Below, one piece after another: positions 8,691-16,227 of a stretch of 56,620 nucleotides of DNA; positions within the stretch are counted from its first letter, which is position 1; each line of letters starts with the position of its first letter. Under the pieces are notes generated by a model, which searched no databases, was not told the origin of the DNA, and saw only the letters and a program-made list of their open reading frames with translations. Source of the DNA: Streptosporangiaceae bacterium (GTDB lineage: Bacteria; Actinomycetota; Actinomycetes; Streptosporangiales; Streptosporangiaceae); contig JAOPYK010000292.1 of assembly GCA_025964695.1 (NCBI GenBank), positions 1 to 56,620 on the forward strand, in the 5' to 3' direction. A program made the translations under genes and the position numbers.

Positions 8691-9554
8691 ATGCGAGGGA
8701 AGATCCCACTGATCTCATGTCTGATCGCCGGGGTGCTCGGCGTCAGCGCCGGCGCATGGCCGGAGGTCAGGGCGCAGTCCCTTGCTGGCTCGGACGGCCC
8801 CTCACTGCGGAGCAGGCTGGCCGCCGATCTGTCCGACCAGCAGTGGGAACGTCCCCGACCCGGGACCTGGACGCCGCCGGTGAAGAGCGCCGACGGGCTG
8901 CCGACCGTCATCAACCAGATCAAGACCCAGGACAAGGTCGTGTTCCTGACGATCGACGACGGCTGGGAACACGATCCCGGGTTCGTCGACATCGTGCGGA
9001 AGCAGAAGGTGCCGATCCTGACCTTCCTCACCAACGACGCGGCGAAGGGCCACTACGAATACTTCTGGGCGCTCAAGCACGCCGGTTCGCAGCTGGAGAA
9101 CCACACCCTGCACCACCCCAACATGGCGACCCTGCCGCTGGAGGCGCAGAAGAAGGAGATCTGCCAGACCAGCGACATCATCGCCGGCCAGTACGGGCGG
9201 CGGCCGCGGATCTTCCGGCCGCCGTTCGGGTCGTACAACCAGCTCACCCGGCAGGCGGCGGCCGCCTGCGGGATCAAATCGATCCTGATCTGGTCCGCGG
9301 AGTTCTACAACGGCACCAAGTCCCCGCGGGGCGTGCACAACGCGTTCGCCCGCGGAGACGGCGGCACGGGTTTCCGCCCCGGCGACATCATGCTCATGCA
9401 CTACCGGCCGGGTCTCGCCCAGGATTTCCAGACCGTGCTCGACTGGGTCCGCCAACAGGGTTTCCGGCCCGCCGCGATCGAGAACTATCTTCCTGTCTCC
9501 CTCGGCGGGAACGCACCCGATCCGCAGCCGGGCGGAACGCCGGTGAAGACCTGA
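8691..9554 (+). CDS. Secreted polysaccharide deacetylase (NodB domain), first of two tandem paralogues
   Basis: 287 aa with an N-terminal signal peptide (MRGK, hydrophobic stretch, cleavage near ARAQS-like Ala at about 30). The NodB/CE4 domain spans ~80-265: TIDDGWEHD with the catalytic/metal Asp pair, NHTLHHP carrying the H-x3-H metal ligands, RPPFGSYN, and a late LMHYRP segment. It probably removes N-acetyl groups from peptidoglycan or another extracellular glycan. The start ATG has GGAGG at 8 nt. The 214-bp region upstream, shared with divergent coxG, shows a small 9-bp hairpin at 8528-8547 and nothing else recognised. Confidence 0.87.
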   Translation: MRGKIPLISCLIAGVLGVSAGAWPEVRAQSLAGSDGPSLRSRLAADLSDQQWERPRPGTWTPPVKSADGLPTVINQIKTQDKVVFLTIDDGWEHDPGFVDIVRKQKVPILTFLTNDAAKGHYEYFWALKHAGSQLENHTLHHPNMATLPLEAQKKEICQTSDIIAGQYGRRPRIFRPPFGSYNQLTRQAAAACGIKSILIWSAEFYNGTKSPRGVHNAFARGDGGTGFRPGDIMLMHYRPGLAQDFQTVLDWVRQQGFRPAAIENYLPVSLGGNAPDPQPGGTPVKT

Positions 9555-9678
9555 TGAACAGACCACATCCGGCGCCGACTCAAGGTCAAATAAGCGTAGG
9601 GAACAGGTACCCGTTGAGCCGTCACGCCCCCGGCCGCCGCCAAGCTGGTGGCCGCCCAGGGGGTACAAGGGGGATTTC

Positions 9679-10557
9679 ATGGCTTCCGGCCGCCACCGCA
9701 CGACCCGCGTGACCGCGGCCGCCACCGTGGCGGCGCTGGCCACCGGCGGACTGGCGGGCTGCCAGGGACACTCCGCGACGGCACGGGGGTCGTCGGCGAC
9801 AGCGCCGATGATCTCCCCGCAGGCGGCTCCACAGGCTCCGCCGACCCCGGTGCCCACCGCCGGGCAGACGTCATCCACCACCGGTCCAGCCACCCCGGTC
9901 CCCTCGACCCCGGTCCCCTCGACCCCGGGCACGGACGGCCCGCCGCAACGAGCGCGCGGCGCACTGCCACCCGTGATCAGCAAGATCGCGACCAAGGAAA
10001 AGATCGTCTTCCTCACCGTCGACGACGGCTGGCAGAAGGACCGCGACTTCGTCCAGCTCATCAAGGACCGGAAGATCCCGATCACCGTGTTCTTGATGAA
10101 CGACGCCGCGAAAGGCGACTACGGCTACTTCCAGCGGCTTCAGCAGGCCGGAGCCCTCATCGAGGACCACACGATGACGCACCCGCTGCTGACCCGGCTG
10201 TCCTACGCCCAGCAGAAGTACCAGATCTGCAAGACCGCCGATATCTACGCCGTGCGGTACGGCACGCGCCCCACGCTGTTCCGGGCCCCCTACGGAGCGT
10301 CCAACACCACGACCCGCAGAGCGGCCCGGGACTGCGGCATCAAGGCGGTCTTCTTCTGGCGGGAGACCTCCGAGCACGGGAACCTCGCCTACCAGACCTC
10401 TGGCGGACTGCACCCGGGCGACATCATCCTGGTCCACTTCAAGCCCCACATGGCGCGCGATTTCCGGACGCTGCTCCGCCGTATCGACAAGCAGGGTTAC
10501 CAGCCCGCCGAGCTCAGGGACCATCTGCCGGCCCGCTATCTCCAGCAGGGCCGGTGA
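9679..10557 (+). CDS. Polysaccharide deacetylase lipoprotein, second tandem paralogue
   Basis: 292 aa. The N-terminal signal ends in a lipobox-like LAGC (Cys ~28), followed by a Ser/Thr/Pro/Ala-rich linker with repeated VPSTP units to ~95, so a membrane-tethered lipoprotein is predicted. The NodB domain has TVDDGWQKD, DHTMTHP (H-x3-H) and FRAPYGASN. It is clearly homologous to the preceding gene over the catalytic domain (shared NDAAKG, QQK/AQKK..IC.T.DI and GDI...H signatures), so a local duplication is likely. RBS AAGGGGG lies 5 nt before the ATG. It converges on coxL and ends at a hairpin. Confidence 0.87.
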   Translation: MASGRHRTTRVTAAATVAALATGGLAGCQGHSATARGSSATAPMISPQAAPQAPPTPVPTAGQTSSTTGPATPVPSTPVPSTPGTDGPPQRARGALPPVISKIATKEKIVFLTVDDGWQKDRDFVQLIKDRKIPITVFLMNDAAKGDYGYFQRLQQAGALIEDHTMTHPLLTRLSYAQQKYQICKTADIYAVRYGTRPTLFRAPYGASNTTTRRAARDCGIKAVFFWRETSEHGNLAYQTSGGLHPGDIILVHFKPHMARDFRTLLRRIDKQGYQPAELRDHLPARYLQQGR

Positions 10558-10634
10558 ACGCCTCCGGCCCCGCGGGCAGGGCCATAACGAGATCTTCAAA
10601 CCACCCCATCTGGCGGCTATACGCCCACTATGGT

Positions 10635-13073
10635 TCACAGAGCCGGCGGGGTTGAGGTCCCCTGCTCCCCGAGCAACCCCGCCGGCTCTCCCTGGCGGGC
10701 CAGGCGCAGCTGGTAGAGCTCGTCCGGGGAGATGGGCATCGCCGAGATCGGGATGCCCTCGGCGTCCTCGATGGCGGCGGCGATGACGGCGGACACCGGG
10801 ATGACCCCCGCCTCGCCCGCCCCCTTGATGCCGAGGGGGTTCAACGGCGAGGGCGTCTCCAGATGGCCGGTCTCGATCCGCGGAACCTCGGTGGCGTAGG
10901 GCATCAGGAAATCCATGAACGAGGCGTTCAGCAGCTGCCCCGACTCGTCGTAGACCATCCGCTCGTAGAGGGCACCGCCGACGCCCTGGGCCACTCCCCC
11001 GTGGATCTGCCCTTCGACGATCATCGGGTTGATGAGCCGTCCGCAGTCGTGGATGACGGCGTACCGCACGATGCGCACCTCGGCAGTGTCCGGATCCACT
11101 TCCACGACGGCGGCGTGCATGCCCGCCGCGAAGGTCGAGCGGACCGGCGAGAAGTAGTCCTTGCCCTCCAGCCCGGGCTCCTCGCCGGGCGGGACGGGCG
11201 GCTGGTCGGCGGCCGCGCCCACCCGGGAGGCGAACTGGGTGGCTCGCTGGGCCTCCTCGTCGAAGGCGTACCGCAGCGGGTTGGACAGCACCGCGACGGT
11301 GCGCAGCGGGATCGCCGACTGCGGGTTGCCGCGCACCTGGACCACCCCTTCGACGATCTCCAGGTCGCGGGGGTCCGCCTCCAGCGCCTCTCCCGCGATG
11401 CGCAGCGCCTTCTCCCGCAGCCTGCGCGACGCCAGCGCGATGGCGTTACCGCTCATCACCGCCGCCCGGGACGCGAACGTGCCGACGGCGTACCCGAACC
11501 GCCGGGTGTCCCCGGTCGTGACCTGGACGTCCTCGATCGGCACGCCCAGTTCACTGGCGACGATCTGGGCGAACACCGTCTGATGGCCCTGCCCCTGCGA
11601 GGTCAGCCCGGTGGAGACGTGCACCCGCCCGGAGGAGTCGACCTCGACGTGACCGCCCTCGTACGGTCCCACCCCGGTGCCCTCGACATAGCAGGCCAGC
11701 CCGATGCCGACCCGCCTGCCCCGGGCCGCCGCCGCGGCGCGCACCGTCTCGAAGCCGTCCCAGTCGATGAGCTCCTTGGCCCTGCGGAGCATCTCCGGAT
11801 AGTCACCGGAGTCATAGATGAGCGGCCGCCCGTCCTGGAAGATCAGGCCCTGGTCGAAGGGGAACTCGTCGGGCTGGATGAAGTTGGCCGCGCGCACGTC
11901 GGCCCGGTCCAGGCCGAGGTGACGGGCGATGCGGTCCATCGTCCGCTCCATGCAGAACACGCCCTGCGGGCGGCCCGCGCCGCGGTAAGGCGTGACGATG
12001 ACGGTGTTGGTGTAGAGGCTGATCACCTCCGCCCGGTAGGCACCGAGCTTGTACGGGCCGAGCAGCTGAGTCGAGGTGATGATCGGGACGATGATGCCGT
12101 ACGGGGTGTAGGCGCCGTGGTCGTGCAGGATCCGCACGTCCAGCCCGAGGACCCGGCCGGCGTCGTCGAAGCCGACCCGCACGAACTGGACCTGGCCGCG
12201 CTCGTGGGCGCTCGACACGAAGTGCTCACGCCGGTCCTCGGTCCACTTGACCTCCCTGCCGAGCAGCCGGGCCGCCCAGGGGATCAGCACCTCCTCGGGC
12301 CACGGATGCACGATCTTGACCCCGAACCCACCGCCCACGTCCGGCGCGATCACCTCCACCTTGGCCGGCGCCAGCTCCAGCCTGGCCGCAACGGCCATCC
12401 GAACGCTCGTCGAGGTCTGCGTCGAGGAGTACACCCGCAGCGACTCGTCGTCGGCGTCCCAGCGCGCGTACACCCCGCGGCCCTCCAGGGGCATGGAGGC
12501 GCTGCGCTCGATGTCGAGCCGGAACTCCAGCACGTGCGGGGCGGCCTCGATGGCGGCGGGCGCGTCCCCGACCTCCTGGAGGAGCCGGGCCCCGACGTTG
12601 CCGGGCACGTCCTCGTGGACCAGATGCTCGGCGCTCGCCGCGTTCTCGATCCCCACGACCGGATGCAGCATCTCGTAGGTCACCTGAATGCGCTCGGCCG
12701 CGTCCTCCGCGACATAGCGGTCCCGCGCCACCACCATGACGATCGGCTCCCCGACATGGCGTACGACGTCGCGGGCGAGCGGATAGGCGGTCCGGCCGTG
12801 GGTCAGCGCGGGATGCGGGATCAGCAGCGGCAGCGGCTCGCCCACCCGGCCCGTCAGGTCCTCCCACGTGTAGACGGCGACGAGGCCGTCGACGTCCAGA
12901 GCCCCATCGACGTCGATGCCGGTGATGCGGGCGTGCGCGTGCGGTGACCGCACGAACGCCGCCTCCAGCGCGTCCTGTCCCAGGTCGTCCAGATAGCGCC
13001 CCTGCCCCGTCAGCAGCCGTGGATCCTCCCGCCGGACGATCGGCTCGCCGAACATCTGTGTTGTCATGCCCAT
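10635..13073 (-). CDS. Molybdenum hydroxylase large subunit (CoxL/xanthine dehydrogenase family, form-II motif)
   Basis: 812 aa. Molybdopterin-binding catalytic subunit of a CODH/xanthine-dehydrogenase-type enzyme that hydroxylates a substrate using water. N-terminal a/b hammerhead (REDPRLLTGQGRYLDD...), then the large Mo-binding domains with GGGFG and the C-terminal NPLGIKGAGEAGVIP loop carrying the conserved Glu. The active-site loop reads PYRGAGR at 362-368 (nt 11970-11990), the form-II motif rather than the AYxCSFR of genuine CO dehydrogenases, so CO oxidation is doubtful. ATG 13073 was chosen because GGAG from the dispersed repeat lies 7 nt upstream; ATG 13067 is an alternative. A terminator hairpin overlaps the last ~18 codons. 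Confidence 0.9.
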   Translation of the reverse strand: MGMTTQMFGEPIVRREDPRLLTGQGRYLDDLGQDALEAAFVRSPHAHARITGIDVDGALDVDGLVAVYTWEDLTGRVGEPLPLLIPHPALTHGRTAYPLARDVVRHVGEPIVMVVARDRYVAEDAAERIQVTYEMLHPVVGIENAASAEHLVHEDVPGNVGARLLQEVGDAPAAIEAAPHVLEFRLDIERSASMPLEGRGVYARWDADDESLRVYSSTQTSTSVRMAVAARLELAPAKVEVIAPDVGGGFGVKIVHPWPEEVLIPWAARLLGREVKWTEDRREHFVSSAHERGQVQFVRVGFDDAGRVLGLDVRILHDHGAYTPYGIIVPIITSTQLLGPYKLGAYRAEVISLYTNTVIVTPYRGAGRPQGVFCMERTMDRIARHLGLDRADVRAANFIQPDEFPFDQGLIFQDGRPLIYDSGDYPEMLRRAKELIDWDGFETVRAAAAARGRRVGIGLACYVEGTGVGPYEGGHVEVDSSGRVHVSTGLTSQGQGHQTVFAQIVASELGVPIEDVQVTTGDTRRFGYAVGTFASRAAVMSGNAIALASRRLREKALRIAGEALEADPRDLEIVEGVVQVRGNPQSAIPLRTVAVLSNPLRYAFDEEAQRATQFASRVGAAADQPPVPPGEEPGLEGKDYFSPVRSTFAAGMHAAVVEVDPDTAEVRIVRYAVIHDCGRLINPMIVEGQIHGGVAQGVGGALYERMVYDESGQLLNASFMDFLMPYATEVPRIETGHLETPSPLNPLGIKGAGEAGVIPVSAVIAAAIEDAEGIPISAMPISPDELYQLRLARQGEPAGLLGEQGTSTPPAL
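10639..10689 (+). terminator. Hairpin terminator inside the 3' end of coxL (for the deacetylase operon)
   Basis: Perfect 15-bp arms at 10639-10653 and 10675-10689 around a 21-nt loop. It lies 80 bp beyond the deacetylase stop on the + strand but also within the final codons of the convergent coxL gene, so it can form in both transcripts. Confidence 0.7.
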
Positions 13074-13076
13074 GGC

Positions 13077-13189
13077 CTCGCTCCGCTCGGCGGCTCGCAA
13101 GCGCTTCGACGCACCGTCATCCCTCGTCGCGTGCTCGCTCGTACCTCGCTCCGCGCGCCCCTCAGTCCAGACGGCGCGCGCTTGCTCAC
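13077..13189 (-). repeat. Dispersed intercistronic repeat, copy B (between coxS and coxL)
   Basis: Closely similar to copy A at 4091-4200; a ~30-bp core near 13120-13150 is identical. It fills nearly all of the coxS-coxL gap. Its transcript-3' end supplies GGAG 7 nt before the coxL ATG. Its frame is open and in phase with coxL, so automated starts could wrongly be placed upstream. Confidence 0.75.
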
Positions 13190-13210
13190 AATGCCCACGG
13201 CCGTCCCGGG

Positions 13211-13702
13211 TCATCGTTCGTGCTCCGCGATGAGCTCGGCGGCGCGGTGGACGGACTTGACGATGTTCTGGTAGCCGGTGCAGCGGCACAGGTTGCCGGA
13301 GATGCCCTCGAGCACCTCGTCCTCAGTGGGCTCCGGGTTGTCCCGCAGCAGTGCGGTGACCGTGCACAGGAAGCCCGGGGTGCAGAAGCCGCACTGGAGG
13401 CCGTGGCAGTCCTGGAACGCCTGCTGGACCGGTGACAGCGATCCGTCCGTGCCGCCCAATCCCTCGACGGTGATGAGCTCGTGCCCGGCGGCCGTCACCG
13501 CGAACATCAGGCAGGACCGCACCGGGTCGCCGTCGAACAGCACCGTGCAGCAGCCGCAGACGCCGTGCTCGCAGCCGACGTGCGTGCCGGTGAGGCGGAG
13601 GTCGTGGCGGAGGAAGTCCGACAGCAGCCGCCGGGCCGGTGCCCGGGCACTGCGATGTACCCCGTTGACGGTGAGTGCGATCTCGTACGTTTCCTCGCTC
13701 AT
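13211..13702 (-). CDS. Molybdenum hydroxylase small [2Fe-2S] subunit (CoxS-like)
   Basis: 163 aa, the usual length for the two-cluster iron-sulfur subunit. The plant-ferredoxin-type cluster uses C44, C49, C52 and C64. The second helical cluster uses C104, C107, C139 and C141 (CGFCTPG and CRCTG motifs). It passes electrons from the Mo centre of CoxL to FAD on CoxM. ATG 13702 is 25 bp downstream of the coxM stop. The gap to coxL is occupied by the dispersed repeat, so this order (M-S-L) is one operon with the permease. Confidence 0.93.
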   Translation of the reverse strand: MSEETYEIALTVNGVHRSARAPARRLLSDFLRHDLRLTGTHVGCEHGVCGCCTVLFDGDPVRSCLMFAVTAAGHELITVEGLGGTDGSLSPVQQAFQDCHGLQCGFCTPGFLCTVTALLRDNPEPTEDEVLEGISGNLCRCTGYQNIVKSVHRAAELIAEHER

Positions 13703-13727
13703 CGGCGACCCACCCCGCTCGCGGACG

Positions 13728-14621
13728 TCATCGGATGCCTCTCTGGGCGGCGTCGGCGGCGGTGCGCAGAACGCGTTCGGTCAGGACTCCGACCAGGTGA
13801 CGGCGGTAGGCGGCACCGGCGTGGATGTCGGCCTCCGGGTCCACGTGGTCCTCGGCGTACGCGGCCGCCGCCGCCCAGTCGCACGACCCGGGCGGCCGGT
13901 GGCCGACCGTACCGGTCAGGTCGAGCACCAGCGGGGTGGCCGCGACGCTGAGGTAGCCGGCCCGCACTGAGGTCACCCGCAGGTCGTCGTCCAGGACGAC
14001 GACCGCGGCCACCCCGGCCATGGCGTAGTCGCCGTGCCGGCGGGCGACCTCGGCGAACGCGGTCCCGGCGTTGGGGGGCAGCGCGGGGAAGAACGCCGAC
14101 ACCGCGAGCTCTCCGGACAGCAGAGCCGACTCCAGCGGCCCGGCGAAGAACTCCGCGGCCGGGACGGTCCGGCGGGCCTGCGCGGAGACTGCGTCCACGG
14201 TGCCGCCGAGCACCGCCAGGACGGCCGGCAGCTCGGCGGCCGGGTCGGCGTGCGCCAGGCTGCCCACCACGGTGCCGCGGTTGCGGACCACAGGGTGGGC
14301 GACGTGCCGCAGCGCCTGCCGGAGCAGCGGCTGGGCACGGGCCGCCTCCTCGGAGCGCTCGACCCTGGTGTGGCGGGCGAGCGCGCCGACCCGTACGCCC
14401 GCCGGACCGGCGGGGGACGCGGGCACGACCTCCAGCGTGTCCAGCCCGGCGACCCGGTTGATGTCGATCAGCCGGCCGGGGGCGGCGAGCCGCATGTTGA
14501 GCAGCGGGATCAGGCTCTGCCCGCCGGCCAGCACCTTGCCGTCCGCCCCGGCCTCGGCGAGGGCGCCGAGCGCCTCACCGAGGGTCTCCGGGGCGTCGTA
14601 GCCGAACGGGGATGGTTTCAT
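13728..14621 (-). CDS. Molybdenum hydroxylase FAD-binding medium subunit (CoxM-like)
   Basis: 297 aa. FAD-binding PCMH-type domain in the first ~180 residues with AGGQSLIP at 32-39 (pyrophosphate binding) and the second loop RNRGTVVGSLAHADPAAE, then the CO-dehydrogenase flavoprotein C-terminal domain ending in HLVGVLTERVL. The usual TIGG of the second loop is replaced by TVVG. It transfers electrons from the Fe-S subunit to an acceptor. It begins 3 bp after the permease stop codon, so translation is probably coupled. Confidence 0.92.
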   Translation of the reverse strand: MKPSPFGYDAPETLGEALGALAEAGADGKVLAGGQSLIPLLNMRLAAPGRLIDINRVAGLDTLEVVPASPAGPAGVRVGALARHTRVERSEEAARAQPLLRQALRHVAHPVVRNRGTVVGSLAHADPAAELPAVLAVLGGTVDAVSAQARRTVPAAEFFAGPLESALLSGELAVSAFFPALPPNAGTAFAEVARRHGDYAMAGVAAVVVLDDDLRVTSVRAGYLSVAATPLVLDLTGTVGHRPPGSCDWAAAAAYAEDHVDPEADIHAGAAYRRHLVGVLTERVLRTAADAAQRGIR

Positions 14622-14624
14622 CGG

Positions 14625-16043
14625 TCAGTCCAGGGTCGCCGGGCGCACGGGCCCGCCGATCTCCCTCTCCTCGGGCGCGATCACTCCGCCCCCCGTGTCG
14701 GCGGGAGCGGGCCTGGACGGGGCGAGCGCGTTGAGGGCGTGGTAGCCGATGAGGAGCACGATGGTGCCGAGCGCGATGCCCGACAGCGGGAACTTGTCGG
14801 TGATCTGCAGGGTGACGTTGCCGATCGCCAGGATGATGCCGGCGGCCACCGGCACCAGATTGACGGGGTCGCCGAAGTCCACCCGGTTCTCGACCCAGAT
14901 CTTCGCGCCGAGCAGGCCGATCATGCCGTACAGCACCACAGTGATGCCGCCCAGCACACCGCCGGGCGTGGCCGCCACCAGCGCGCCGAACTTGGGGCAC
15001 AGCCCGAACAGGATCGCCACGATCGCCGCCACGTAGTAGGCGGCGGTCGAGTAGATCCGGGTGGCGGCCATGACGCCGATGTTCTCCGCGTAGGTGGTGG
15101 TCGGCGAGCCGCCGACCGCGCTGGCCAGCACTGTACCGACACCGTCGGCGGCGAGGGCCCGGCCGAGCACCGGGTCGAGGTCGTCGCCGGTCATCGCGGC
15201 GACCGCCTTGACGTGCCCGGTGTTCTCCGCGATCAGCGCGATCACCGCGGGCAGCGCGACCAGGATCGCGGAGGTCTTGAAATCGGGGGCGTGCAGCTTG
15301 GGGAAGCCGAACCAGTCGGCGCCCTTGACCGCGTCGAAGTTCACCCGGAAGTGCGGGAACGGGGTCGCCACGCCGTTGACCAGATGCTGGCCCGGCTGAA
15401 TCGAGGTGATCTTCCCCGCGGTGTGGTCGAGGATCCAGGACAGCGCGAACCCGAAGATCAGGCCGAGCAGGATGGCGATGCGGGACCAGAAGCCGCGCAG
15501 GAGCACCGAGCACAGGACGACGAACGCGAGGGTGGCCAGCGCGACCCACTGGTCCTGCGGCCAGTAGACGTTGGCCACCACGGGCGCGAGGTTGAAACCG
15601 ATCAGCATGACGACGGCGCCCGTCACCACCGGCGGGAACACCGCGTGGATGACCGAGGCTCCGAGGAAGTGAATGAGCAGGCCGACCGCGGCCAGGACCA
15701 GACCGGCGATCAGGATGGCGCCGGTGACATTCGCGGTGGTGCCGCCCGCCGCGCGGATCGACACGACCGCCCCCACGAACGACGCGCTGGTGCCGAGGTA
15801 GCTCGGCACTCGGCCGCCGACGATGATCAGGAACAGGATCGTGGCGATGCCGGACATCATGATCGCCAGGTTGGGGTCGAGGCCCATGACGATCGGGAAC
15901 ACGAACGTCGCCCCGAACATGGCGACGACGTGCTGGGCTCCGATCCCCACGGTCCGTGCCCACGACAGCCTCTCGTGCGGGCGGACGACCTCACCGGGTG
16001 GCGGAGTCCGCCCGTCACCGTGCACGCTCCAGCCGAAAGCCAT
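14625..16043 (-). CDS. NCS2-family nucleobase (uracil/xanthine) permease
   Basis: 472 aa with about 12-14 membrane helices. The family features are visible: the QHVVAMFGATFVFP first helix, the VPSYLGTSASFVGAV region, and the NTGHVKAVAAMTGDDLDP segment with the conserved ENTGH motif, followed by GGSPTTTYAENIG. It imports purine or pyrimidine bases with a cation. ATG 16043 has a strong AAGGAGG site 5 nt upstream; the longer frame is not needed. It is the first gene of the permease-coxM-coxS-coxL operon, which argues that the hydroxylase acts on a nucleobase-like compound rather than CO. Confidence 0.92.
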   Translation of the reverse strand: MAFGWSVHGDGRTPPPGEVVRPHERLSWARTVGIGAQHVVAMFGATFVFPIVMGLDPNLAIMMSGIATILFLIIVGGRVPSYLGTSASFVGAVVSIRAAGGTTANVTGAILIAGLVLAAVGLLIHFLGASVIHAVFPPVVTGAVVMLIGFNLAPVVANVYWPQDQWVALATLAFVVLCSVLLRGFWSRIAILLGLIFGFALSWILDHTAGKITSIQPGQHLVNGVATPFPHFRVNFDAVKGADWFGFPKLHAPDFKTSAILVALPAVIALIAENTGHVKAVAAMTGDDLDPVLGRALAADGVGTVLASAVGGSPTTTYAENIGVMAATRIYSTAAYYVAAIVAILFGLCPKFGALVAATPGGVLGGITVVLYGMIGLLGAKIWVENRVDFGDPVNLVPVAAGIILAIGNVTLQITDKFPLSGIALGTIVLLIGYHALNALAPSRPAPADTGGGVIAPEEREIGGPVRPATLD

Positions 16044-16227
16044 GCGCCCTCCTTCAGGGCTCGGCGGTGGGACCGTCTCCCCCGGGCCGTGACCCGCCGC
16101 GATGGCCCTCACCGGGCGGGGCCATCCATGCGGGCACCGTAGAACTACCCAGATGGGCCGTCGTCAGCGACAGTTGCCCAAACTCCGGCGGCGAGTTGGG
16201 AGATTGGTCCGAACCACGAACAGCCCA

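Noticed and set aside
10635-13289. Longer start for coxL (to 13289) and equivalent upstream extensions
   Set aside because: The extra codons come from the dispersed repeat and from coxS sequence read in another frame; the RBS and family homology place the start at 13073.
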